Shown piece by piece: positions 1-12,815 of a DNA stretch of 64,000 nt; position 1 is the first letter of the stretch; each line of letters opens with the position of its first letter. The notes below the pieces were generated by a model. The model did not search any database. It worked only from the letters and a program-made list of their open reading frames with translations, and was not told where the DNA came from. A program made the position numbers and the translations under genes. Source of the stretch: Dryococelus australis (taxonomy: Eukaryota > Arthropoda > Insecta > Phasmatodea > Phasmatidae); assembly GCA_029891345.1 (NCBI GenBank), contig CM057009.1, forward strand, positions 231,561,178 to 231,625,177, written 5' to 3'.

Positions 1-395
1 ACAGTTTCCTGGAATTAAATATGCTAATATTTAGTTGAAATTCAACCCCTTAAAAATATTACTTTTATTTTGTGTAATTTATAAGTATATAATTAAGTAG
101 CCTATTACATTAAATATCAATATATAAATCATCTGCATTTCTATAGGTCGTTTTTTTATCCATACATAATAGAAACAATATGAAGTTATGATCTTTGGCG
201 GAAAATAATGCCAAAACTATGGATACGAAAAAATGTTATATCATGAGTATTTTAACACACACCATGCATACAAGAGGACACAATTTTCATATTAAAATAA
301 TATAGTCTTAACATAATGAGCTGTAAGGTATCAAACTTACACAAGACCAACTGAAATGAAAAGATTTCGTTAAAAGGCGGACTCACGTCGTTGGA
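1..395. other. AT-rich sequence, nothing recognised
   Basis: No coding, RNA or repeat signature is visible here. It is AT-rich with short homopolymers only. Confidence 0.5.
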
Positions 396-682
396 GGGGG
401 GGGGGGGGGAAAGGGGGAATTACTTTGAGTGGATAAATTTGGGCGGCTCTTAACAATGAGTTCTTGAGAACCGATGATGGTGAAATTAGGTGAGAATGGA
501 CGAGCAGCACCAGAATGCAAGGACGAGGGAAATGGGAGATCCTCAGGAAAGCCCGCCGACCAGCGGCATCTTCCGGCAAGATTCCCACTTGCGAAAATCC
601 GGTAGTGATCCGGCCGGGAATTTATCCCGGCTCGCCTTGGTGGGAGGCTAGTATTCTAACCGCTTAGTCACTGTAGCCCCAG
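396..682 (-). repeat. tRNA-derived SINE copy
   Basis: Read on the minus strand, this begins near 680 with a tRNA-like head. It has GGGGCTACAGTGACTAAGCGG over an A-box-like position (about 661-680) and the pairing motif GCCGGGATAAATTCCCGG in the place of a T-arm/B-box (about 613-631). Such Pol III type heads are typical of tRNA-derived SINEs. The body (about 440-600) shares short blocks with 17,100-17,250. It ends at a 14-base G tract at 396-409. The intended open frame across it (370-588 minus) is not convincing as a gene. Confidence 0.6.
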
Positions 683-689
683 GGGATGG

Positions 690-2640
690 ACGGAATGTTA
701 ATAGAATAACATTTTGTCAACCACGACAAACCTAAAAAAAGTATGCATTCTTTAAATTGGAAATAGTATTTTAGATACTGTGGTATTTAATGACAAGGTA
801 AAGCAACTTGGAATTTTGAATAATGTTGTTGTGTAATAATCGGATATACAAAACATATAATAGATGTTACAATGTTTAAAAATTAAAACACAGAAACTAC
901 AATTGCACATACAGCAATACATACAAGCCAAATTGTATACACTAGACATATTGTGGATTATTATATGTTCTGTTGTTCTGAATTTATTTTACTTAATGAG
1001 GTACTGGGCTTGTTCACATTCCCACAGTTATGCTGTTAGGTTAATCGGAAGTAGGTAACTTATTTGTAAACCATACATACTAACTTATAATTTAAAACAA
1101 CTGAAAAACGGCAATGTCTCGCCCAATATTAAAAACCACAATATTTCTCACTCTAATCAGACACACAATAACTATTCTTTTCAGGTCACCTCTTTTCAGT
1201 GATTTATCTCGCAATATTTGTTAGTACTAACAAGAAATTACTGATAACTATTCTACATGGGTGAAAATAAATTTTATTGAATTTCTTAGAATCTTAGATG
1301 CCAGGTATGCGTTGATGTATCATTGACAGCAATATCTTTAGTGATTAAAAAACCATGTGAAAGAGTAGCAAGACAATTAAAATACATACATGAGTAACTT
1401 ACTCGGGATTAAAATTCAGAAAAAACTCTTAAAATTAAGCTAGCGTGCAATCAACTGCTTCACGGAGGTGGAATTCGGGGCATCAAATTCGTATGTAATC
1501 AGTCTAATGTTTTGAACGATAGGGTTCACTAACCTGAAATATTTAAATCAATGGCAATAATTTTGAAATTTAGTGTCTGAGCCACTAAAAACACATAAGT
1601 TTACATGGACTTTCATAATTCTACTTCTGTAAAAAAAATTGGTGTATAAATCTGTTGATTGGTTTCCGAGAAATGTCATAAAAACTGTAAGGATATCTTA
1701 TAAAAATTGTCTTAAAAGAGTTTCTGTATAGGTGTTGCCAATAGATACTATCAGCAAAGTTTTGATTGCATTTGGTTAAATTTTTAAGTAGATATGCCAA
1801 ACATATATAAATATTTATATCGCCACCATTTTGAAAATCAACGTCTGGCCATATTTAAATCATGTAACTTTACATGGCTTCAGTAGCTGTCTCCAACTAT
1901 CTGTCCAAATCCCGTGCTTGTGGTCTGACCGGTCAATGTAATAATAGGTTTATGATTACACTCTATTCGCGGTTCCTTCACACTTTTTGAACTAAACCTT
2001 TGAAAAATCACCCCATGTATGACATGATGGGTGGTTTACAAAATAATGCCATGTATCACAAACATTTTTTAATCTTTTGTTAACATTAAAAAAATCTCTT
2101 GTTCAAGAGAATTTTTTATTATATTTTTTATTTGCAAAATACATTATTTCGTTTATAACTAAAATACATAAATATGGGGAGAATTTGCATTCGTAATGCC
2201 TAGTAAGAAGTCATTCTTATGCAAATTATTACATTAAACTGAGTGCACACGAACGCAGTGCACTGTCTTTTAGGTGTCATTTTCTAGGCTGGGTTAAGCT
2301 GTTCGCATGAGGCAGATGAATATCCTGGAAGTAGAACTTTAGCAGGGCTTCAGGGAAGTTTGAAGTAACTGTGAATGGACTATATTTTGTGAATGAACTA
2401 GTGCAAGAGAACGTGAACGACATTATTAGTGGCTATTCAAAGAATTTGCTCGTCTTGCATCCAGCCAATCGCACATGGTTGTATTTAATATGGTTTTAAC
2501 AAATGAATGTTGTGTTACTATATTAAAACCGATTTAATGCTCGTGTGGTACCAACTCACACCGAATTCCAACATTACTGTTCTGCATTACAAGCCAATCT
2601 TTACCTACTGCTGATCATCTATATTACCCATACATTGCAA
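690..2640. other. AT-rich intergenic sequence
   Basis: About 1.9 kb with only short chance open frames of 60-65 codons and no recognisable domain, RNA gene or repeat. Confidence 0.5.
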
Positions 2641-2645
2641 CATGT

Positions 2646-2705
2646 TATATATATATATATATATATATCAAGTGAGTTAAAATCCATCTCTCATCCATGC
2701 CAACA

Positions 2706-2788
<83 letters not shown>

Positions 2789-2790
2789 TA
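2646..2790. repeat. (TA)n microsatellite, two tracts
   Basis: A (TA) tract at 2,646-2,668 and a longer one at 2,709-2,778 running into (CA)n to 2,790. The open frames that cross it encode only Tyr-Ile repeats and are artefacts of the microsatellite. Confidence 0.95.
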
Positions 2791-3840
2791 TGCTTCTGCA
2801 GTTGGGCCGATGTAATCTACTCATTACTGGATGTAATGCACATAATTGGTGGAGACAAAACTGTCTTAAAACTAGGTACATTTTAATGCAGTTGTGCTTA
2901 CTATGAGCGTACTGTTACTTTGAGGGACACAAAAATCAGGACAAGCAACCGCAACATAGTTATCCTATTTTACTATGTGTTAATAGGGCCTGGTTCATGG
3001 TTTACCTGTCAAGGGAACTTCTATGTTAAAGCTGGATTACACATTAGTTTTGTAGCAAGTGGTTTTTTTTTTAGAAGGAATAAATCTATTACAAGCCTCA
3101 ACATCTCCCTGGTTCAAAGACTCTTGGGCTAGACTTCATAGTGAATGTACGTTTTTTCAAGCTCATCGGCTAGTTGTCAATTACATTTTCTTTGGTTGTC
3201 TGTGATTGATCACTTCTTTTCATTCGGATCTGCTAGGGGATCTAGAGCCATTTATGGTTGGTATGTCATATAAATAACTGCCCGAATCACGACAGCAACG
3301 CAGAAAAATAATACGTCCAGCTTGTCCCCAAATGAATCTGTATATTTTTCAGTTAATTAATAATTAGTAATGAAAATGGAGGCCTGATTTATGAGCTTGA
3401 TTCACTAGCTTGAATTACAGCGTCCTGGCATTCGATTTGTGGTAGTATCGTTAACTACATTGAAACAACTATGCTGGTCTGATGACAAGTAAAAAAAAAA
3501 AAAAAGGAAAAGTTAATCAAAACAAACAAAATTTACATTTCTCTACTCTGCTATACAACAGTCAAATTTCACGAGTTATTATGGCAAAAATACACAGATA
3601 CTTTTGGAGCGTGTTTCTTTGCAAAAATGAAATGAAACGCAATGTATGTGTGCCAAATTCTGAAAGTAGTTCGAAAAAAAATGGCTTGTAGTTTGTACAA
3701 ACAAATTCAATAGGATCTACTAGCATCTTACTGTCCACAGATTTAACTTTGCATTATAGGCAAATGCATCAGGAAGAAGTTTTCCAAATTGTTGGCTAAA
3801 ATTTCCCATCCCGGGCGAGTCATAGTGGGACACCGAGCTT
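2791..3840. other. intergenic, nothing recognised
   Basis: About 1 kb of AT-rich DNA with a short A run at 3,490-3,504. No gene or repeat signature is identified. Confidence 0.45.
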
Positions 3841-4264
3841 AAAGGCTGTTCACGATAAAGGGAGCACTTTTGAAATCAACCACAGAAAATATTCCCTGCT
3901 CCTAACGTCATTTTTTTTAACTGGTGCACAAAGTGACAGGCGCCCAGTAAAGTTGGTAATGGTGGAGGGAAAGTAGTTCCATATCTTAACATCAAATATA
4001 AAGTGTTAAGTAACCATTTATGATAACTCACATTATTTCTTTCGATTCCTGTTATTTTTAATACATCGAAGTGTAAAAACGAGCAGATTTGTAAAGTATT
4101 TACTTTTCTAATAATTTCCCAGTTTCACCTGACCGACGCATGAATAAAGTGATGAAGCCCACGACAATGTTAATTTTACATAGGGCAGAAAAATACATAA
4201 TGGGCATACAAGTAGATCTTAAGCAGGGCTTTCAAAAGTGCTCACTTTATTGTGAACAGCCTTT
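3841..4264. mobile_element. MITE, family 1, complete copy
   Basis: A 424-bp non-coding element with terminal inverted repeats. The left arm starts AAAGGCTGTTCACGATAAAG and the right arm is its near complement, ending in GTGAACAGCCTTT, each about 35 bp. It has no coding capacity, so it would need a transposase supplied elsewhere. Related copies lie at 17,433-17,670 (short) and 19,720-20,112 (right end worn), sharing the internal stretch AAGTAGATCTTAAGCAGG with the latter. I could not define a target-site duplication. Confidence 0.85.
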
Positions 4265-4858
4265 ACCAGGCACAGTCTTACAAGCTATACTATTAGGCTC
4301 ATGTGCTCTACACTGATGACCATCGTTTTCTTTGTTGGGCAGTTTTCGAATTTCATCTACTGTGTGAAACTTATTCATTTTTTATTTCATGTTCGGTAAT
4401 CCCAGTTTTGCAAGTAGGTCTAACAGGAAAACACTTCTAGTCATTGGATTCTTTATCTTTAAAATAAATCCTTTTTTCACAGTTATTAGTCAGGAAAAAA
4501 AGTTATATTTTGGCTGCGTATTAAAATACCAAAGTTTAATTCTGGAAAATTTACCAGGCGTGTTACAACGGACTTATCTATATAAATGTAGGCTATATTA
4601 ATTTTATACTAATTGTTTTGATAGTTGAAATAAAATTATTAAGATTTTTGCTAATGCAAACTGCACATATTTAGGTGTATACTATAAAAGGAAAGCAAAC
4701 TAAATGTGTACTTATATTTTATTTTTTATTGAAAGTAATTTTACAGCTGAAAAATGTGTAATTTCACCTAAAAACTGCTACAGAAATGTTTCCTTGTTTA
4801 ATATATTCCTCGTCGTCAACCGTATATGTGCAAAAAACTAACAGTAGAATAAAGATTT
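4265..4858. other. intergenic, nothing recognised
   Basis: About 600 bp without recognisable features apart from a 70-codon chance open frame (4,389-4,601). Confidence 0.4.
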
Positions 4859-6133
4859 CCCAACAAACATGAAGAGAATGGGACCGAATCGGGCCGATAA
4901 AATATAGCCAGCAAACTCCAGCCAGATGATGTCGGCCCTCTCTCTTACGCCGGAAGTGGCCCAATGGAAATATGGACTGACGGCTGACTGCTTGCCGACA
5001 GTGTCAAAAATACACCGTACCGCTAACGGCAAGATACAAAATGTATTCCAGCCCAACATACACAAAAAGTACGGGCCGGTAAAAAATAGCCGACAAACTC
5101 CAGTCAGATGATGCCGGCCCGCTGTCTTATGCGGGAGCAAGACACCGAACCTGCTGCAGCCAGATGGCCGGCCAGCGACGACATGATGTCCAGAAATAAG
5201 CAGTATAACCATGAGAAACATTAACTTTTCGATTTAAAATTCTAGTAATCGTTATTTTCTCTTTACATATATTCATTTAATTTATTTCTCAGCACATTAT
5301 ATGAAAATCTTTTGCTTGCCGAGTGCCAGACTCGAACCTAAGACCCATGAGTTGATAGTCCAGCACTCTAAACTATAAACCACAGGGTAAGTTGCTGATA
5401 CACTCCAGTAATTTCAAATTTATCATGCCATAAATTATTATAAGTGAATGCATAAATTCCATGATAACATAACAAATAATTTTAAAACACTGATTATTTA
5501 AAACTGTTTCTTCTTTTCTTCAAAGGTTTGCAAACAAAATAGTTTTTGTTAGTTTTTAACATATCTGTCAGATGGTTGTACAAATGAAAAAAAAAAATCA
5601 AAGTAAAAAAAATGCCATGGGCTACCACGTAAAACATATATAATCATGACAAAAACATGCTAACGGTTAACACATGGTTTCAAAAAAGACATCAAGCAAT
5701 CAACAGTTAGCTAACATCTTGGCTATTTAAAACACTTTCCAAAAGTTTGTCAGCAAAGACATCATATTTGTATCTTTATTTTGATAAATAGCCATGTCTC
5801 GAAAACATTACCAGGCTGGAATAAATAAGATGACGGCCAGCTTACCGAAAAATAAAGATGCTATATCGGAATAGGGCCAGAATATTATTTTTGCTGTTGG
5901 CGACATGTTGGCTGTGAGATATCACGCTGATTTAATTTAGGTGATATTCTCCCGTTATCCTAAAAAATACAGTGGGCCATTGTCTTTTTTCTAACGGAAA
6001 ACATACTGTCTCAAAAAAGACGCCACACTGTTGTCAGATGGCTATCTTCTATCATTGAAACGACAGCTGCCGACTGTACAGGTATCGGGCCGACAATTTG
6101 CCGGCACTTTGCCAACAGGTTGTGTTTGCTGGG
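4859..6133. mobile_element. non-autonomous element with CCCAACAAACA-type ends
   Basis: The left end CCCAACAAACAT (4,859) is matched in inverted orientation by TGTGTTTGCTGGG (ending 6,133), and both ends lead into CGGGCCGA/GGCCCGAT blocks. A 64-bp segment with the core GGGCCGATAAAATATAGCC (4,891-4,954) is repeated in direct orientation at 5,073-5,136. The preceding end motif also recurs near 5,052, suggesting a tandem duplication of the left end or a nested insertion. No transposase is visible. Family unassigned. Confidence 0.55.
5320..5396 (-). repeat. tRNA-like sequence (SINE head or tRNA relic)
   Basis: On the minus strand there is an A-box-like TATAGTTTAGAGTGCTGG followed about 30 bases later by a good B box, GGTTCGAGTCT. 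The spacing suits an internal Pol III promoter. I cannot fold a full acceptor stem, so I call it a tRNA-derived repeat rather than a functional tRNA gene. Confidence 0.5.
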
Positions 6134-6825
6134 TTGACTTACAACATTAAAAAAAAATGATAATAAATTCGAAATGAATGAATAAGTTAGGTAAGACTAT
6201 TAATTTTTTTAATGTAATCTAACAAAAATTCGCACTTATGGATTGTGCCAAACTTACAGATTGTTAATTTTTCTCTGTATAAGTTGGTCATTATTGTTAC
6301 TACATTTTTTGTATTTATATACGCAATCCAATATTATGCAAAATAAAATAAAAAGTATTTTTATTAATTTGCCTAGTAGGCATTGCGCACAATCAAATTA
6401 AATGCAGATGTTTGTATAAATAGCATTCAAGTAAGATTTGAACACACAGGTTCGTGCTAGCCTATACTCATATGTTAAAATAATGTTTCCATTAAATTTT
6501 TTCAACCTAAATTTTCTCGTGGGCAATAATTGTAAATTCACATTTGTCAACCTAACTTTACTCATATGTAAAATTACTCATGCTGTAAATGTAAGATACT
6601 TGATTATATAACACTTTTTTAGTATACGTTTGCTCAAGTACGACCATTGAAAACTGGCACTCGTGTGTATTTTCATGGTGAATTTGCACAGTGAGCTTTC
6701 GTTGTTCAAGTGGCTCGATGATTTTGATACAGTGATACAATTGGAGATAGAAATGCACAAGAAGATTATTAATATCGTGATGGTGTATTTTTACACAAAT
6801 ATTAAAATGCATACATCATTATTAT
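6134..6825. other. AT-rich, nothing recognised
   Basis: Overlapping short open frames on both strands at 6,558-6,812 look like chance. No domain or repeat is recognised. Confidence 0.4.
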
Positions 6826-7425
6826 GGACAGGTGTTTTTCGCGAAAAGATTTATGGCCATGCTATACTTCAATATCCTAAGTCCACAACCAAGACTTCCT
6901 TTGGTTATTGGCCGTGTGTCTACATGAGAAGTCAGGCGACATTTAAAACCATACAACCACGAAAGTGCATTTGAAAAAATGTGTTTTGGAATACAACGGG
7001 TATTGAAATCTTTTCGCGAAAAACACCTGTCCCTACCTTTTTATGTGGTACCTACATCTGAATTCCTAGCAACATTATCGTATCAGTTCAACTTTGCAGC
7101 TGTCTTTGAAAATTACTCATACTTAGGACACCTGATTTTCGCGAAAAGATTTCGTGACCAGTTGTATTTCATTACACTTCACCTCAGACCCATATTTTTG
7201 ATTGGATGGTTTGCGTTTTACGCATCTTAGGTATCTGCGCGCGAATCACAGACACAGAGTATTGAAGATACCTAATTCTGATTGGCTAGTCAAGCAGAAA
7301 ACTGTATTCTCACAAAGACACGCCGTCAATAAGCGAAAGAAAACTGTTGGCACATCCATAGGGTACTGAAATCTATAAGCATGTGCGAAAATATTTTTTT
7401 CGAAATTCGGGTGTCCCTACTCGTA
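6826..7425. mobile_element. fold-back element with TTTTCGCGAAAA arms
   Basis: Arms of 27 bp at 6,826-6,852 (starting GGACAGGTGTTTTTCGCGAA) and 7,006-7,032 are exact inverted repeats around a palindromic TTTTCGCGAAAA core. A third half-copy (6/7 of the arm preserved) occurs at 7,126-7,153, and a worn one ending GGGTGTCCCTAC near 7,385-7,425. This is a cruciform-capable, non-coding MITE-like cluster. The open frames that cross it (6,663-6,974 and 6,979-7,230) run straight through the arms and are not supported as genes. Confidence 0.7.
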
Positions 7426-7429
7426 CTAA

Positions 7430-9397
7430 ATAGTACATTTACACATAAATGCCACGTGTAAATCCACACGTTTATTTTAAAGTGTAGCTCATTTCACCTC
7501 GGATTGTGTGGTATTCGGAACTTGTTTACTTGGAGATATGTTATTGGTGTATAGTTTTTCATGGTGTATCTGAAAAAATTTCTGGCCCCTTACGAATATG
7601 ACTCAGTTACATAAATCATCGAATTACAGCATATCCTTAAATGAGTCCTACAGAATTCTCACAAGTCAGTCCATTATCAAATTTTTAGTTAGAAATACGA
7701 CGAATAAGGTAGTAAAGACGATTCGAAATTTATAATTGTTTGGTTCAAAAAATTAAACGATACTTATTCTTACATGAATAAAGAATTTTAATAAATGTTT
7801 TATTTTTAAATGGTTATCTAACATCGTATAAAAACAGCCATTTTGTTAAACGTGTCTTACAACAATTAGGGCACAATAAAATGTGACCTACTTAAAAAAA
7901 CATGCATTATATCAAATGAAAATGTTACAATGTGTTACAACAATATACAGTATTAATTGTGTGAGTTAAATAGAAGTAAATAAAAATAATATTCACTACA
8001 CCGAAGTAATTACGTTTGTATTTTGTACGAGGTAACAATTTAAATCACACTTGTGTGTCTGATTTACATAACACTAGTTGTTAATATCACATTTTGGATC
8101 TTTTTACCTTTTGAATGAAGAGAATTTTCCTCCAAAAATATCATTCTTCGAACATAAATAATTGTGACTTCAGCTTTAAATTGACTGATAATAGGGAGTG
8201 ATTGATATTTTCTCTTGGTCAATAGTATACAATAAATAGCGAATCTAATGTTTTCTAATATATTATCTCTGTGTGTGTGTGTGTGTTTCCTTGGGTAATT
8301 CCTACAGAAGGCTTTGCGCTATGCTGGTAGCATTTTGAAATATTATTGGCTCATGTGACCAGTAGTATCTGTGTAGGCGTATGTGCAGCCAATCAGATTA
8401 AAGAATGTCACAAATACAGAACAGCACTCTACTGTACTGTGTCAGTGCGTCTGGACCCCAACATTTCCCAAACCTTCCAGAATAAAATTTCTGGATAAAT
8501 ATGTATTCTATCTTTAAATAAATTGATATTTGTGTTTGCAAATAAAAAATTTTTAATTGTAAATTGAGAAAGATTACTCTTTTCAGTATCATATTGGTAT
8601 GCTCCTGCCTACCTGTCACTAATAACATACTACTATTCGAGCTACTCTCAATCCTTCTCTCCTCACAACACTAACTCCAGTAGGACAGGATCATACAGGA
8701 GACTAATAACTGCTAGTGACTATTAATGAAAGAGGGGACTCTACCAAACATATTTATTACAACTCCTTAACTGAACATAGCACAATACTTGAAACACTAT
8801 TACAATATCTCTCTCCACAATCCACTAACTTTACTTTACTCCGTCTGACAATATTATACTTTAACACGAGAGGTTACAATTATACAAAACGGTAAAATGC
8901 CTTACTGATATAATACAAGATATACAGCTACACGAATAACAAGTTAACAAGTACTTAACAGGATACAAGAATATGGCTTCGCAATAGCCTCTAGCCTTGC
9001 CACGTGATATTACTCTTTAATATGGGGTCTCGATAAAGGAATGCCACCATACCGCCTAGCCGGATTTATGCTCACCAGTAAGACGTATCTCGTAGATGGC
9101 CCAGAGCTCCCCGGACCTCAACGTTCTTCTTTGTCTCACTGACACTAACGTTGTTGCCTCACACGTCGTCGTCAGTCAGTTGGGGGGGGGGGGGGAGCGT
9201 GGCTCTCGCTTTTATACTCTCTCGTTACTAGGTCAATCAGAGGTTTTATTAAATCAGGGGGCCACTGTTGAAATCCATAGTACATGGGAGATTAACTTCT
9301 AAGTCTTGGTGTTCGGCCCCCCTGGAGCCAGCTACAATATGGCCAATTTCAATATGACCTCAATCTTAAACAATGAGTTGAGATCAGGTACTTTTTA
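7430..9397. other. intergenic with simple repeats
   Basis: About 2 kb with a (TG)n tract near 8,272-8,287 and a G tract near 9,181-9,196. No coding region is convincing. Confidence 0.4.
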
Positions 9398-10670
9398 GCA
9401 TACTTTCCGAAGGAACGAAAGGCTTATGTGAGCACTTACCTGTCTGTGTGTCTAGGTGAGTATGAGTGTATGTGTGTGTATGTGTCAGGGCTATGTGTTA
9501 ATGTTCCCCCTTTCAATTTTTGAACATGTGAACCGAATAACACGAAACTCGGTACACATATACTACTAAATAAGTTCACCTGACTGCTATAGTTTGCGAC
9601 CACACTGGGCACTTAATTTCAAAATGGCGACCATTAAAAAATTTTGTGTGACATGTCATATTTCGAAAATCATTCCACCGATTTAAACCAAATCTTTTAT
9701 GCTGACAAGGCAAGGTGTAAGCATTGAATACCGATGTGAATATTGATGTTAGTCCACCATCTTGGAAGATAGCGTCACAAGAAAGAATAAAGTTTGTATG
9801 TTATATCTCGATAACTACTGAACCAATTTTCGCCAAATTTAGCACGTGAGTAATACTATGACATGCCTGATAAACGTTAATAACTGAACTTATTAGGCCA
9901 TTATTTTCAAAAAGGTGACCATACAGTTTTTTAAATATTTATATGGTGTAACTACCATATTCAACCAAATGTTTTATTATAAACTACCAAATTATATATT
10001 TTGACACTATCTATTAGAAGCAATTTTTAAAGCCATTTTGTAAGATAGCATTACATGAATCAATAAAATTTTTTTTTTGTAATAACTCGAGAAACAATTG
10101 ATCTATTCATACCAAACATGGCAAACAAGTAGGCCTATTACTGTGGTAGGTTATGTCAACTTATGTGCCTTATGTATGCCAGACACTTATTTTCAAATTT
10201 TCATAGCTATTTTAGTTTTATATGTTATATCGTTACAAAGCCATGTAATTAATTCCAGTGAAACTTTGTTTGCTTTCTGTGTATATTAGAACCATATAAT
10301 GTGTCCACACAAAATCTATTTTGTACGCTAGTTTGTAAAATAGTACCATATGACAAATTAAAATTACATGATATCTCACTATAAACAACCAATTTCAACC
10401 AAATTTGGCAAACAAGTAGCACTATGGCAGGCTATGTAAACGTATAAATTTTGAGAGTGTCAGACACACATATTTTCAAAACGGGGGCCATCTAAACATT
10501 GTAGACCAGAATGTTTTATTTACGAAACTGTAAAACAGATTTTAACTTAACTCTGTGTACTGACAGTATGGTTTATAAATTGTATATGCAAAGCCTCATT
10601 TCTCTGGCATTTTGTAAGATAGCGCCACAAGAAATAATACAGTTTTTATGCCGTTTCTCGGGAAATAATC

Positions 10671-10721
<51 letters not shown>

Positions 10722-11350
10722 CAAATTTGACGAAGATATTGTACTGTGGTAGGCCATATTAATAAACATGTTTTAAGTGTGTGAGTCTTTTATTTTTTTG
10801 AATGGCGCTATACAAACATTTCAGTTTAGTGTGCTTTATCTACGAAACTATAGAACGTATTTAAATTTAACTTTATATATTGTATCCATGACAATCATCG
10901 AATGTGCTAATACATACATTTTTGTCCTCCATTTATGAAGATTTTCACATAAACAATGGAGGTTTAATGCCATATATCGAGGACCAGTCAACCGATTTAT
11001 ACTAACATTTCACGCAAACATTGCTACAGTAGGGTATGTAAAATAACATGTGTTATGCGCAGAAGGCATCTTTTAATGGGGGCTTATATAAATAAATTAA
11101 AATAATTAATTATATCTACCAATAGTTTCAACAAAAATACAACCAAATTTTGTACGCAAACAGTATTAATTAGAAGTATTAATTATGCATACAGAGAGCT
11201 TCTTTTGCCGGATTTTTTGCAAAGTAGTGTTAGGTGAGTAAATGGAATATTCTGCCATACCTGCAAAAGGCCATGCAAAATGACATTATTTAAATGGGGT
11301 CAGATAATGATTTTCAAAATGGTGGCCATATACACATTTTGATAGGTTTG
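9398..11350 (+). repeat. array 1 of about 285-bp tandem units
   Basis: A degenerate tandem array. A recognisable anchor resembling CCAAATTTGGCAAACAAGTA recurs at about 9,833, 10,111, 10,405, 10,723 and 11,010, spacings 278-318 bp. Each unit also holds a block like AAAATGGCGACCATATA. The array starts with the terminus-like AGCATACTTTCCGAAGGAA (about 9,402) and a TG-rich stretch (9,430-9,490). The same architecture occurs inverted at 18.85-20.90 kb and 28.91-30.23 kb. It is non-coding and probably the body of a transposon family. Confidence 0.7.
10673..10721. repeat. poly-T tract
   Basis: A run of almost 50 T inside one 285-bp unit, lengthening that unit compared with its neighbours. It could be an old retroposon tail in minus orientation. 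Confidence 0.9.
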
Positions 11351-12244
11351 AATGTTGCTAATCCTAGCTCCGTGATACAGTTGATAGCAAACTATCCTAA
11401 TTTTAACGAGTTTTTCTGAAATCTAATACAGGATAAGTCACTCGTGTATTTTAATTGCCTTGGTACTGTTTCAAATCTATATGTTTTCATCTCTAATGGT
11501 GTTGTTGTCAATGAGACATCAAAGACTACCTACCAACTAAGTTTTAATGAATTTTAAAAATGTATTTCCACCGATGTAGAGGAAAGTAGGCTCAAAAGTT
11601 ATCAGCAAATTCTTGTTTTTTTCTATAAGTCTTGCAAATTTGAGTAAAGAAGTAAGGCCGTGTGCAATTAGCATACAATAACAACTTTACTCTGACCCCG
11701 TAACAGATACCATTGGTGGTATCGTATTGTAACAAACGCCTAAGGATATCTAAAGAAAAACGTTTTATTATAATAAAATAATAGACCTCATACAGAATAT
11801 GTTACAAATCAGGCTTGTTGTCAGCAAGCCTTGTTTCTCTCCGGTCCTTTTCAGCAATAGGTATAGTTAAAAGAAGTCAGGAACATACAGTACACAGACA
11901 ACAAACTTATCAAATAGATAACTTCTGTATGCAACAGTTTTTATAGGTGTAGAACTAAAACATCAACGAATTAGTTTCACTGAGATTTTTTTTATAGTGA
12001 CTAATGATGAGCGTACGTAAAGAAAGTAATTAATGATTCTTAGTATATTCAAGACTTTCAAGTTCTTAGCGAAATAAATGCAATGTTGCAAGATTTTCTT
12101 GATAAGATAATTTCTGAGTATTTATTGGTTGTGTGCGTTGTGAAAGGAAATAGCCATAATTTATGACTAAACCTTACACAAACACTGTAGTTAACTTCTC
12201 ATGATTCTTCGAGACTAATACGCATCAGTACTTTCAAAATCATA
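11351..12244. other. intergenic, nothing recognised
   Basis: About 900 bp between the satellite array and the next element. No gene or repeat is identified. Confidence 0.4.
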
Positions 12245-12540
12245 ATTAGACGGGTTAATATGCGAAAAATAATTGCCGAACCCCAAAGAAATTTATACAA
12301 AAAGTTTATAAATTAATTTCGGCTCATAGGGCTATGGTCAGAAATGCAGTAAAAGTTTTGTTTTTGTGAACTTAAGATTTATTGTTTTTTCAAGATGGCA
12401 TCCAAGATGTCATGAGATGAAAAGTGTAGTATCTCAAAAACTATTCAACCTTGGAAGTTAGTTTTGGTGTCTAACCCCATGTTTATGGACCCAAGAAATT
12501 CAATGAAATCAAGTTAAATACTCTCAGTTTAGAATTCACC
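12245..12540 (+). repeat. left terminal inverted repeat
   Basis: Left arm of the 3.4-kb element. It contains AAGATGGCATCCAAGATG, whose counterpart in the right arm is GGGTGCCATGTTGG. Confidence 0.65.
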
Positions 12541-12815
12541 ACGAACATTTCAATATTGGGTTCTAGATGAAATTTTGATCATTTGGAATGAACTGTTATT
12601 AATCGGATATGTACCTGTTTGCTGGCTATTTGCATGTTTGATTATTTTGTAAAGGCACTAATAATACATATAATAATGTAGTTAATAGGGTTTCTATTTA
12701 CGTTATTTATATTGACTGTTCGAGGTTTAAAATGAGTGCATTCAGTGCTGGCGAAATTAGTTCATTTTGTTATAACCAAGTGGGTGGTGTATATGATGTA
12801 GTTCATATTTGACAA

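Noticed and set aside
2545-2906. Open frames of 69-113 codons on both strands
   Set aside because: They consist of Tyr-Ile repeats forced by (TA)n and cannot be taken as genes.
5320-5396. Functional tRNA gene on the minus strand
   Set aside because: A and B boxes are present but acceptor and anticodon stems do not pair convincingly.
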